64,000 nucleotides of DNA from Deltaproteobacteria bacterium (GTDB taxonomy: Bacteria > Desulfobacterota > Syntrophobacteria > Syntrophobacterales > Syntrophobacteraceae), in NCBI GenBank assembly GCA_021813685.1, contig JAKAJS010000285.1, positions 1 through 64,000 of the forward strand, written 5' to 3'. The translations under genes and the position numbers were made by a program. The notes below the pieces were generated by a model. The model was not told the origin of the DNA. It worked only from the letters and a program-made list of their open reading frames with translations, and searched no databases. Positions 48,299 to 56,572 of this stretch are shown here, piece after piece. The first letter of the stretch is position 1. The number at the start of each line of letters is the position of its first letter.

Positions 48299-48793
48299 AT
48301 GTTCAAAGAGATGAAAGTGACCGGGTTGGTGATGGATCCCCATTCGAACACACCGATCCTGGTACTCAAAGACATTGCCGACGAAACAACGCTCCCGATC
48401 TGGATAGGTCTTCTCGAGGCCACGGCGATCGCTACCGAACTGGAAAACATCCAGTTCCCGCGCCCCATGACTCATGATCTGATCCGGAGCCTTTTCGATA
48501 TTCTGGAAGTCAAAGTGGAGCGTATCGAGGTCTGCGAGCTGAAAAACAATACCTATTACGCCCTTATCCACATCCGGAACGGCGAACAGCTCACCTCCAT
48601 AGACTCGCGCCCGAGCGACGCGATCGCTATCGCGCTCCGGACCAACGCCCCCATTTTTGTCAAAGACGAGGTGATTTCCAAGTACCTCAAATCCGATGAG
48701 GCCAAACCCTCTTTTGACGAAAAAAACAAGGAGCAGTGGAGCGAAATGCTCGACAAGCTCGATCCTTCCGATTTTAGCAAATATAAGATGTAA
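48299..48793 (+). CDS. Bifunctional nuclease family protein (DUF151/BFN)
   Basis: A 164-residue protein of the bifunctional DNase/RNase family: MFKEMKVTGLVMDPHSNTPI, LVLKDIADETTLPIWIGLLE, ATAIATELENIQFPRPMTHDL, and SIDSRPSDAIAIALRTNAPI. Related proteins have been shown to have nuclease activity; the physiological role is unknown. GGAGG lies 6 nt upstream of the chosen ATG. It follows miaB by about 190 bp, within which a CACTGTTCACCGGTCACTG repeat-like stretch occurs. Confidence 0.92.
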   Translation: MFKEMKVTGLVMDPHSNTPILVLKDIADETTLPIWIGLLEATAIATELENIQFPRPMTHDLIRSLFDILEVKVERIEVCELKNNTYYALIHIRNGEQLTSIDSRPSDAIAIALRTNAPIFVKDEVISKYLKSDEAKPSFDEKNKEQWSEMLDKLDPSDFSKYKM

Positions 48794-48932
48794 AACTGCG
48801 ACGGGGAAAGGCGGTGTCGTTTCCCCCCGAGCCCTTTTTCTGAGCCCCGGAGGAGCGAATCCCCCGGCTGCCGGTTGTCTATTGTTTTCTGCAACCAACA
48901 ACTAACAACCAACGACTGTAATTGGGGGGGCA

Positions 48933-50660
48933 ATGAAGTTGGACAGTGCGCGTTTGGCGAGGCTGATCGCAGTGGCCGCCGGAAGGCAGCCGGCCGACCT
49001 GTGTATCAAGGGATGCCGCCTGGTAAATGTTTTTACCGGGAAGATCGAAGAAGCGGATCTGGCCGTGTGCGAGGGCTTCATTGCCGGGGTGGGCGCCTAT
49101 GAGGGCAAGTGTACCCTTCGGGCCGAGGGAATGTTTGTGAGCCCCGGCTTTATCGACGGGCACATTCACATCGAGAGCACTCTGCTGAGCCCCGAATATT
49201 TCTGTGCGGCGGTGCTGCCCCGGGGGACGAGCGGTGTTGTCGCCGACCCGCACGAGATCGCAAACGTGCTCGGACTGGAGGGGATCCGCTATTTCGCCGA
49301 ATGCGCACGAAGGGTTCCGCTCGATATTTTTCTCAATCTGCCGAGCTGTGTGCCCGCTTCTCCCCTCGAGACTTCCGGGGCAAATCTGCGGGCTGTCGAC
49401 CTCGAGTCGCTTCTGCCCGACGAAACTATCCTCGGTCTTGCGGAAATGATGAACTTTCCGGGCGTCATCGGTGCGAACGCAGAGGTGTGCGACAAGCTCC
49501 TGCTTTTTCAGGATTCGGTCCTGGACGGCCATTGTCCGGGACTAACGGGCAGGGACTTAAACGCCTATATCGCCGCGGGGATCGGTTCGGACCACGAATG
49601 CACCTCGGCACGGGAGGCGGCGGAAAAGCTCTCGCGCGGCATGGCGGTCATGATTCGCCAGGGGAGCCAGTCAAAGGATCTTGCAAAGCTCATCGGCGTT
49701 GTCGACGATTCCACCTGGCAGCGGTGCATGTTCGTAACCGATGATCTGCACCCCGACGATCTGCTCGAAAAAGGCCACCTGAACGCCATCGTAAATGATG
49801 CGATGGCGTTGGGGATGGACCCGGTGCGCGCGATCGCCATGGCCTCCTGGACCCCGGCCAACTATTTTCGCCTCAAAAGGCGGGGGGCGCTTGCCCCGGG
49901 ATTTTTTGCCGATTTCAGCCTCAGCCCGACTCTCAATCCCTGGAACCCGGTGCGGGTGTTTAAAAGTGGACTCGAAATTGCCGCCGAGCGCAAACTGCTG
50001 GTTGATCCGGCCTCGTGGCGCGTGCCGACTGCACCCCGAAGCCCCATGAATCTTGGCGAAATCCTTCCGGAACATCTGCTCGTAGCGGCCGAAGGCAGGA
50101 GTGTGCGGGTGATCGAAGTGCTCGAGGCGACGCTTTTTACACGTAGCCTCTCCATGGAGCCCGCAATCGAAAACGGGTTTGCGGTAAGCGACGCGGGGCG
50201 TGACCTCTTAAAGGCGGCGGTCTACAACCGGTACGTTCCGGGCAGAAAACCGGCCGTCGGCTTCGTACACGGTCTCGGGCTGAAAAAAGGAGCCATCGCC
50301 ACCTCCGTTGCCCACGATTCGCATAATGTCATTGCGGTCGGGGTTTCGGATGCTGATATTGTGTCAGCGGTGTGCGCGCTGCGAGATAGCGGCGGGGGCA
50401 TGGCGGCGGCATCGGAGGGCAGGGTAGAAATTCTGCCTCTCCCCATTGCCGGGCTCATGTCCGGGCAGGCGGCGCCGGAAGTATCCCGAGGACTGCAAAA
50501 CTTGAAGGCATGCGCGAAAGCGTGGGGGGCGAAGCTGGAAAACCCCTTCATGGCGCTTTCCTTTTTGTCGCTTTCGGTCATCCCGGAGCTCAAACTGACC
50601 GATCTTGGCCTTGTAGATGTTTTGAAATTTTCGCATGTACCTCTGTTCGAAGAGGAGTGA
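48933..50660 (+). CDS. ade: Adenine deaminase
   Basis: A 575-residue amidohydrolase converting adenine to hypoxanthine and ammonia. The metal-binding GFIDGHIHIESTLLSPEYFC, GVVADPHEIANVLG, the substrate loop GANAEVCDKL, the Asp-containing FVTDDLHPDDLLEKGHLNAI, and the C-terminal domain motifs AHDSHNVIAVGVSDADI and GGGMAAASEG are all present. It contributes to purine salvage and nitrogen release. It is monocistronic, with a G-rich ribosome site; the upstream interval contains an AACAACTAACAACCAACGAC stretch. Confidence 0.96.
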   Translation: MKLDSARLARLIAVAAGRQPADLCIKGCRLVNVFTGKIEEADLAVCEGFIAGVGAYEGKCTLRAEGMFVSPGFIDGHIHIESTLLSPEYFCAAVLPRGTSGVVADPHEIANVLGLEGIRYFAECARRVPLDIFLNLPSCVPASPLETSGANLRAVDLESLLPDETILGLAEMMNFPGVIGANAEVCDKLLLFQDSVLDGHCPGLTGRDLNAYIAAGIGSDHECTSAREAAEKLSRGMAVMIRQGSQSKDLAKLIGVVDDSTWQRCMFVTDDLHPDDLLEKGHLNAIVNDAMALGMDPVRAIAMASWTPANYFRLKRRGALAPGFFADFSLSPTLNPWNPVRVFKSGLEIAAERKLLVDPASWRVPTAPRSPMNLGEILPEHLLVAAEGRSVRVIEVLEATLFTRSLSMEPAIENGFAVSDAGRDLLKAAVYNRYVPGRKPAVGFVHGLGLKKGAIATSVAHDSHNVIAVGVSDADIVSAVCALRDSGGGMAAASEGRVEILPLPIAGLMSGQAAPEVSRGLQNLKACAKAWGAKLENPFMALSFLSLSVIPELKLTDLGLVDVLKFSHVPLFEEE

Positions 50661-50866
50661 TGGGAAAAAAGGCGGGTTGGATGCGAGGAATGAAAGGTCT
50701 GGCTTATGCTGGGGCTCAGTGCGCATCCTAGCGAATTGCAGTGTTGAAACACCGGGTGACGGGGAGTTAGAATTTATGGGGGTACAAATTTAACCGACTA
50801 CTGGATCTCTCAGTATGGAGGTTGTACAATCTGTTGCCCAACTTTATCATGATCAGAACTGGATCT

Positions 50867-51350
50867 ATGAAGAAGCCGCGAATATATGTTGACACCTCTG
50901 TGATCGGAGGCTGCTTCGATCCGGAATTTGAGCCCTGGTCAGTTGGTCTGATTGAGGATTTTCGGAGGCGGATATTCAAGCTGGTGCTCTCAGATGTGAC
51001 CGCGGCCGAGGTGGCATCTGCTCCTGAGATTGTGCGGGATCTCCACGCAGAGCTCCTGTTATTATCTGAGATCCTGACGGTTACAGAGGAAGCTTTAGAT
51101 GTCCTGGCTGCATACGAAGGCCACCACATCCTAAACGCCCGCTTCCGAAATGACTTGCTCCATATCGCGTTGGCCACTGTGGCAGATGTGGATGTCCTGG
51201 TTTAGCTGGAACTTTCGACATATTGTAAGATTTGATAGGATCCAGCAATTCAATGCGATTAATCTTGCGCTTGGTTACAAATCTTTGGGGATCTACTCGC
51301 CCCGGGAGGTAACAACCTATGGTCGAGAAAATTCGACTCAAAACTGTTGA
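50867..51350 (+). pseudogene. PIN-domain toxin-like gene with a single-base frameshift
   Basis: The frame from 50867 reads MKKPRIYVDTSVIGGCFDPE through RNDLLHIALATVADVDVLV, a PIN-domain ribonuclease with Asp and Glu catalytic positions intact, then hits TAG at 51203-51205. The expected continuation (SWNFRHIVRFDRIQQFNAIN, LALGYKSLGIYSPREV) follows at once in the +1 frame. The sequence GTTTAGC would restore the frame if it had one T fewer. The tail overlaps the start of a small gene at 51319, the usual toxin-antitoxin order for this type. Confidence 0.85.
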
Positions 51351-51498
51351 TTTGATTAGACGCATTCGTGATGAACAGGCGCAGGTACTCTCAGGTAAAT
51401 CGAGGACCCAGATAATCGACTTTTTCAAAAAGGCGGGAGAGGCGGCGCGAAACGAGGCAGAGCAGAAACGTGCAAGTCGGTCCCACAAGCAGGGATGA
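51319..51498 (+). CDS. Small basic protein, probable antitoxin partner of the PIN gene
   Basis: A 59-residue protein: MVEKIRLKTVDLIRRIRDEQ, then AQVLSGKSRTQIIDFFKKAG, ending in a charged tail ASRSHKQG. GGAGG sits 9 nt upstream. It is mostly helical and charged, as expected of a toxin-binding antitoxin. Proteins of this size and pattern often follow PIN-domain genes of the upstream type. I do not recognise a named family. Its stop overlaps the next ATG by 4 bp. Confidence 0.6.
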   Translation: MVEKIRLKTVDLIRRIRDEQAQVLSGKSRTQIIDFFKKAGEAARNEAEQKRASRSHKQG

Positions 51499-51971
51499 GA
51501 GTAGTTCTCGGCATTGATGCGGCCTGGACCCGGGACGAACCTAGCGGCTGTGCGGTTGTGGCCTCTCGCCCAGGCGGGAAGTGGCGATGCTGCGGCGTTG
51601 CGCCGCCGACAATTTAGTATCGGCCGAATTCGGCTCGGCCTGGCATGCTCGGCGAGTCTTTTTCTGTCCAGCTTAAGCAAGCAGGTTACGGCATTGCGCA
51701 TAAAGGGGTGGGTGTCGGGACTCTCAAGAAGGTTGTGGACGTCTATCCTCACCCGACGCTCCTCGTGCTTTTAGATCGAGGGTTCCGGGTGCCATACAAA
51801 GTGGGCAAATCTCTGAGGTATCGGCCCGGGGTCCAAAAGAGTCGGCGGATTGCGGCTATCATTGGTGAGCTTCGGACAATTAACCGGGCTCTCGTCAGTG
51901 TTTTTGGCGAGCGGAACGGAATCATTGTTCCGGATGATGCCAGTGACGCCTCGCGAGTTCTGTTTGCTTGA
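51495..51971 (+). pseudogene. DUF429-family gene remnant
   Basis: The frame starting at 51495 gives MRVVLGIDAAWTRDEPSGCA and VVASRPGGKWRCCGVAPPTI before a stop. A second fragment from about 51640 reads MLGESFSVQLKQAGYGIAHK, KKVVDVYPHPTLLVLLDRGF and RVPYKVGKSLRYRPGVQKSR, the later part of DUF429 proteins. The central region is missing and the frame changes, so the gene is decayed. It overlaps the small gene upstream by ATGA, implying it was once co-transcribed with the PIN module. Confidence 0.75.
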
Positions 51972-52084
51972 CCGGTCCCTCTACATCGTCTCGCTGTTTT
52001 GAGGGGGGCCAATGCGCAAAATGTGTCAGGCGGTTTTCAACTTTTGAACTCTCTTGAAACATGAGAGATTATGGAGGATTTTCG

Positions 52085-52546
52085 ATGAGTGTTCTATCCT
52101 GTCATGCCGTTAGCGATGTTATCAATTTCGCGATCGAAAAAGAAGAAAAGGCGATGCAGTTTTACCAGGACTGCGCCGGGCGCGCGAAGAACCCGGGCAT
52201 CCGGGAGCTTTTCCGCGAAATGGCGGCTGAGGAGCAAAAGCACAGGGACCTGCTCAAAAACCTGGACGTGCTCAACCTGGGCGCGGTCCAGCTCAAAAAG
52301 GTGGAGAACCTCAAAATCAGCGACTATCTGGTGGAAGTGACTTTTTCGGAAAACATCACCTACCAGGAGGCCCTCATCATTGCGATGAAAAAAGAGGAAA
52401 AGGCCATGGCGTTCTATGGTTCCTGGAAGGATAAATGCGTGGACGAAAAAGCTTCCAAACTCTTTCAACTTCTCGAAAACGAGGAAGAAAAACACAAGCA
52501 GAAGCTCGAAAAACTCTACGACGAGGACATCCTGGGCTGGGATTGA
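52085..52546 (+). CDS. Ferritin-like / rubrerythrin-domain protein
   Basis: A 153-residue four-helix-bundle protein with two internally similar halves. Di-iron ligand patterns are EKEEKAMQFYQDC with EEQKHRDLL, and KKEEKAMAFYGSWK with NEEEKHKQKLE. There is no C-terminal rubredoxin domain, so it is an erythrin/ferritin-like protein rather than full rubrerythrin; peroxide detoxification or iron handling is likely. I chose MSVLSCHAVS, preceded by TGGAGG. It is monocistronic and followed by a terminator-like hairpin. Confidence 0.88.
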   Translation: MSVLSCHAVSDVINFAIEKEEKAMQFYQDCAGRAKNPGIRELFREMAAEEQKHRDLLKNLDVLNLGAVQLKKVENLKISDYLVEVTFSENITYQEALIIAMKKEEKAMAFYGSWKDKCVDEKASKLFQLLENEEEKHKQKLEKLYDEDILGWD

Positions 52547-52580
52547 GAAGCGAAAAAAGGGACGCGCAGCGGCGTGGGGG

Positions 52581-52609
52581 GGGAGGGGCGACAGCTCCCT
52601 CCCTCTTTT
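52581..52609 (+). terminator. Intrinsic terminator after the ferritin-like gene
   Basis: GGGAGGG (52581-52587) pairs with CCCTCCC (52597-52603) around a 9-nt loop, followed by TCTTTTC. It lies about 35 bp after the stop codon. Confidence 0.6.
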
Positions 52610-52708
52610 CGATTCGCCGCCCGGATGACTCTCGGGAAGATGAGGTTTATAATAAACATGAATCTGAGGCGACAATGATCAATCCAAATTGTATATGAGG
52701 GGCATCCG

Positions 52709-54493
52709 ATGCATGGCGAACCTCCGAATTTTCCCGACCAGGAAACTCTTGAAAAAGAGCTGAGCGATTATCTGACCAAAAAATACGGTTACCGGATCAA
52801 GGTTATCTCGCCCATGATGGCTACAGAACACACCCGGGAACCGGGGGAGGGGGCAGGGACATCGGGCGGTATCGAAAATATTCGGTTCGATATGAAGCCC
52901 GAGGAGCTCGAAGCCTACCTCGACCGGTACGTAATCCGCCAGGACGAGCCCAAGGCCGTCCTGGCCACAAAGATTTGCACGCACTACAACCGGATCAGGT
53001 ACCTCAAGAGCCTGTCCCGGTTCGGGTCCGAACCGATGGTTGGAAGGATAAAAAACAATATCCTTCTGATCGGCCCGACCGGTGTGGGCAAGACCTATCT
53101 GGTGAAGCTCATCGCCCAGAAGCTGGGGGTGCCCTTTGTGAAAGGCGACGCCACCAAGTTCAGTGAAACCGGCTATGTGGGCGGAGATGTGGAAGATCTG
53201 GTGCGCGAGTTGGTGATCCAGGCAAACGAAGACATCGAATTCGCCGAGCACGGCATAATTTACATAGACGAGATCGATAAGATTGCTTCTTCGCAGCACC
53301 TGATCGGCCCCGACGTCTCGAGGACCGGTGTCCAGAGGGCGCTTCTAAAACCCATGGAGGAGACCGAAGTCGATCTCAAGGTCCCCCACGACCCGATCTC
53401 GCAGATGCAGGCGATCGAGCAGTTCCGCAAGACCGGCAAACGCGAGAAGCGCACCGTTAATACGAAAAACATACTCTTCATCATGAGCGGCGCCTTCAAC
53501 GGTTTGGCAGAGATTATCAAACGGCGGCTCCAGAAGCAGGAAATCGGATTCGGTGCCCAGGTGCACAGCCGCGATAACGATTTTCGGTTCCTACGGCATG
53601 TAAAGGCCGAGGATCTGATCGAATTCGGCTTCGAAAGCGAGTTCGTGGGGCGAATCCCCGTCGTTGCGGTCTTAGAGCCGCTGGAAGTCTCGGATTTGCT
53701 CGACATTCTCAAAAACCCCAATAATCCCATCATCAATGCCAAGAAGGAAGATTTCCGCAGCTACGGAATCGACATAAGATTTGAAAACGAATCTCTTAGC
53801 ATAATCGCAGAACGGGCCTTTCTCGAAAAAACCGGTGCGCGCGGACTGGTGAGCGTGCTCGAAAGGGTCGTGCTTCCGTTTGAAAAAAAGCTTCCCTCCT
53901 CGGAAATCCGCCACTTTGCGGTTACCGCCGACATTGCCAAGAGCCCGGAGGAGGAGTTGAAAAAGCTGCTCGAGGCCCCGTCGGGAAAAAATTCGGAGAT
54001 CTACGCGAGGTTGGTCGAGGAAGAAAAGGCTCTCGTGCGGGAAAATGTCTTACAGACACGAAAGCAGTTCGCCGAGAATTACCCGCTCATCTTCACCCCC
54101 GACAGGACGGAGCTTGTGATAAACCATCACGTGAAGACCGGCATTTCCGCCGAGGCGGTCTTCGGGGAAGTCCGGTCACTCTATGAACAGGTGAGGGGAT
54201 TTGAGTCCGATTTTTATGAAAAACATGGCTTCAAGGTTCATTTCAACGAGCAGGCCTTAAACGAGATAATCTTCGAGGCCCTGCAGCAAAATGAAAGTGC
54301 CACCGCCATCTGCAACAGGATTTCAGTCGACTACGACTACGGTTTCCGGCTGATATCGGACCGAAGCGGGCGCACCCAGTTCATCATCCCCAGAGAAGCG
54401 GTGGTCGACCATCAGAAGTATCTGGACGAGTTGATTCGCGACAGTTACAAGCAATACCCTCTAAGGCCGGGCGAGGTTGCCAAGGAAAGATAA
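52709..54493 (+). CDS. ClpX-like AAA+ ATPase without zinc-binding domain
   Basis: A 594-residue unfoldase-type ATPase. Walker A is LIGPTGVGKT, pore-1 loop GYVGGDVEDL (ClpX-like GYVG), Walker B IIYIDEIDKI, sensor-2 KTGARGL. The ClpP-docking IGF loop of ClpX is kept (QEIGFGAQVHSRD), as is EFGFESEFVGRIPVVAVLEP. It lacks the ClpX N-terminal Cys4 zinc domain, having a ~70-residue unrelated N-terminus. A ~125-residue C-terminal extension after residue ~460 (e.g. TRKQFAENYPLIFTPDRTEL) I do not recognise. It is thus a ClpX paralogue, probably using the cell's ClpP with a different substrate range. No clpP or lon is adjacent. Confidence 0.85.
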   Translation: MHGEPPNFPDQETLEKELSDYLTKKYGYRIKVISPMMATEHTREPGEGAGTSGGIENIRFDMKPEELEAYLDRYVIRQDEPKAVLATKICTHYNRIRYLKSLSRFGSEPMVGRIKNNILLIGPTGVGKTYLVKLIAQKLGVPFVKGDATKFSETGYVGGDVEDLVRELVIQANEDIEFAEHGIIYIDEIDKIASSQHLIGPDVSRTGVQRALLKPMEETEVDLKVPHDPISQMQAIEQFRKTGKREKRTVNTKNILFIMSGAFNGLAEIIKRRLQKQEIGFGAQVHSRDNDFRFLRHVKAEDLIEFGFESEFVGRIPVVAVLEPLEVSDLLDILKNPNNPIINAKKEDFRSYGIDIRFENESLSIIAERAFLEKTGARGLVSVLERVVLPFEKKLPSSEIRHFAVTADIAKSPEEELKKLLEAPSGKNSEIYARLVEEEKALVRENVLQTRKQFAENYPLIFTPDRTELVINHHVKTGISAEAVFGEVRSLYEQVRGFESDFYEKHGFKVHFNEQALNEIIFEALQQNESATAICNRISVDYDYGFRLISDRSGRTQFIIPREAVVDHQKYLDELIRDSYKQYPLRPGEVAKER

Positions 54494-54498
54494 ACCTG

Positions 54499-54616
54499 AA
54501 TCCACCGCAGCATTTCTGCCAGGAAAAGAAGCGGGAAGCAGGAAGAAAACAGCCTCCCGCGTCTTTTCGTGGTTTCCCGGTGTGTCCCGTCGGGCCATGA
54601 ATTGCTGCGGTGGATT
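54499..54616. terminator. Inverted repeats between convergent clpX-like and iorA genes
   Basis: AATCCACCGCAGCA at 54499-54512 and its exact reverse complement at 54603-54616 enclose a smaller GCGGGA/TCCCGC pair followed by a TTTTC tract. The location between two convergent genes suits a bidirectional terminator. Confidence 0.6.
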
Positions 54617-54623
54617 GTTAATT

Positions 54624-56474
54624 TCACCGGTCTTTTACAGGTAATATGGCGTTTTCCGGACAGATCTGCGCGCACACCGAACAGCCCGTGCACTGAGCGG
54701 GATCGATCCACGGCCTGCCTTCGCGGATAGAAAACGCGGGGCACCCCAGCCGGTTGATGCAATCGCGGTGATCCCTGCATTTCTCCAAATCCACCCGGTA
54801 TCTGCGGGAGCTTTGCAGCTTGAGGCCCCTGGCGTAAAGCGTACACATCTCCCGGGAAATGACGACCGAGACTCCCTTGTGCGCGAGGGCTTTTTTTACG
54901 GCCTCGATGCTCTTGCGCACCTTGAAGGGCTCGATTACGGTCACGTTGCTCACCCCCGCCGCGCGCACGAGGTCTTCGATGGAAACCCGCCCGTAGCCGG
55001 AGAGTCCCAGCAGGTTCATATCCACCCCCGGATTCGGCTGGTGGCCGGTCATGGCCGTCGTGCCGTTGTCCAGAATGACGACGGTAAAATCATGGTTGTT
55101 GAAAACAGCGTTCAGGAGGCCCTGAACGCCGCTGTGGAAAAATGTCGAATCGCCGATAAAGGAGATGACCTTTTTGCCGGTTGCCCTGGAAAACCCCGAG
55201 GAAGTGCTTATGGAGGAGCCCATGCAGATTTGAAAATCGGCCATGGAAAGCGGGGGGAGCACTCCCAGGGTATAGCAGCCGATATCGGAAGGGTATATGG
55301 TGTCAAGCCCTTCGGCCGCCTGCTTGACGATGTAGTAGGTCGCCCGGTGAGAACATCCGGCGCACAGGTTGGGCGGGCGCTCCGGGATCTCGGGTAGATC
55401 CGAGATCTCGACGGGCTTTACCGGTTTATCGGCTACCCCGAAGCAGTTGGCGATAACGCTTCGCACCAGCGCCGGGTTGAATTCATAGAGGAGCGGGAAA
55501 CGGCCTTGGCCCTTTCCCTCGATCGGGACGATGAGCCCGCGCCGGTGGGCGATACCTCGTGTTGCATCCTCCATGATCGGTTCGCCTTCCTCGGCAACCA
55601 GCACCTTGTTGCATCCGGCAAGAAAGTCTCCGATCATTTTTTCGGGCATGGGGTTGGAAAACCCGATCCTGAGTATTTTGGCGTCCAGCCCCAGTTCCTG
55701 TACCGCATCGGAGACGTAGTTGTAGCTGACCCCGTTGCAGATGATCCCCTTGGGGCCGTTGCCCTCGATGAAGTTATAGGGACTCTTTTCGGAGATATCC
55801 CTGGCAACGCCGATGGTTTCGAGAAGCTTCGCGTGAAGCTTTCTGGATACGGCGGGTATCGCCACGTACCGGAAGGGGTCTTTTGTAAAATCCCCGTTCT
55901 TTTTTACCGGCGTAATTTCTCCGAGAGTGACAATTCCGGTCGAATGGTTGATGCGCGTCGTGGTCCGGAACAGTACCGGCTCCTGGAGCTTTTCGGAAAG
56001 CTCGAAGGCGTATCGGATCATCTCCTTTGCTTCGTCTATCGAAGAGGGCTCCAGTACCGAAAGACCGGAAAGCTTGCCGTAATAGCGGTTGTCCTGCTCG
56101 TTCTGGCTCGAAAACATGAAGGGATCGTCGGCTGTGAGGATGACCATGCCGCCACGAACCCCCAGGTATGCCAGGGTCATGAGGGGGTCGGCCGCCACAT
56201 TCAATCCCACGTGTTTCATGATCGCCATGCTGCGCAGACCCGAGTTGGCCCACCCGGCTGCCACCTCGAGGGCCACCTTTTCGTTGGTGCAGTACTCGAA
56301 GCAAAGCTCGCTTTCCCGCGAAATATCAAAAAGGTTGGCGGAGATTTCAGACGACGGGGTCCCGGGGTAGGTCGCGCCGAAGGCAAGACCCGCCTCGACG
56401 GCGCCCCGCGCAATCGCTTCATTTCCCAGCAGGAGCATCTTTTCGCCTGTTTTTTTGGAAAGCAGTTTGTGCAT
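54624..56474 (-). CDS. iorA: Indolepyruvate:ferredoxin oxidoreductase alpha subunit
   Basis: A 616-residue thiamine-diphosphate enzyme subunit that oxidatively decarboxylates aryl pyruvates to aryl-acetyl-CoA with ferredoxin. Pyrimidine-domain start LLLGNEAIARGAVEAGLAFG and TYPGTPSSEI, TPP motif GDSTFFHSGVQGLLNAVFNN with ILDNGTTAMTGHQ, and two C-terminal [4Fe-4S] sites (CRDHRDCINRLGCP and CTGCSVCAQICP) are complete. The beta subunit gene iorB normally lies next to it, but the flanking genes here are a convergent ATPase and a chemoreceptor, so iorA appears separated from iorB. Related aryl-CoA-forming enzymes remain possible. Confidence 0.93.
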   Translation of the reverse strand: MHKLLSKKTGEKMLLLGNEAIARGAVEAGLAFGATYPGTPSSEISANLFDISRESELCFEYCTNEKVALEVAAGWANSGLRSMAIMKHVGLNVAADPLMTLAYLGVRGGMVILTADDPFMFSSQNEQDNRYYGKLSGLSVLEPSSIDEAKEMIRYAFELSEKLQEPVLFRTTTRINHSTGIVTLGEITPVKKNGDFTKDPFRYVAIPAVSRKLHAKLLETIGVARDISEKSPYNFIEGNGPKGIICNGVSYNYVSDAVQELGLDAKILRIGFSNPMPEKMIGDFLAGCNKVLVAEEGEPIMEDATRGIAHRRGLIVPIEGKGQGRFPLLYEFNPALVRSVIANCFGVADKPVKPVEISDLPEIPERPPNLCAGCSHRATYYIVKQAAEGLDTIYPSDIGCYTLGVLPPLSMADFQICMGSSISTSSGFSRATGKKVISFIGDSTFFHSGVQGLLNAVFNNHDFTVVILDNGTTAMTGHQPNPGVDMNLLGLSGYGRVSIEDLVRAAGVSNVTVIEPFKVRKSIEAVKKALAHKGVSVVISREMCTLYARGLKLQSSRRYRVDLEKCRDHRDCINRLGCPAFSIREGRPWIDPAQCTGCSVCAQICPENAILPVKDR

Positions 56475-56572
56475 GGTTCAATCCCTCAATTCGGAAGGGG
56501 GTTTGTGAAAGCCTCGATATCGAGAATAGATCACATTTTACGTCATGCACCTTCCAGGGGCAAGATAAAGGC

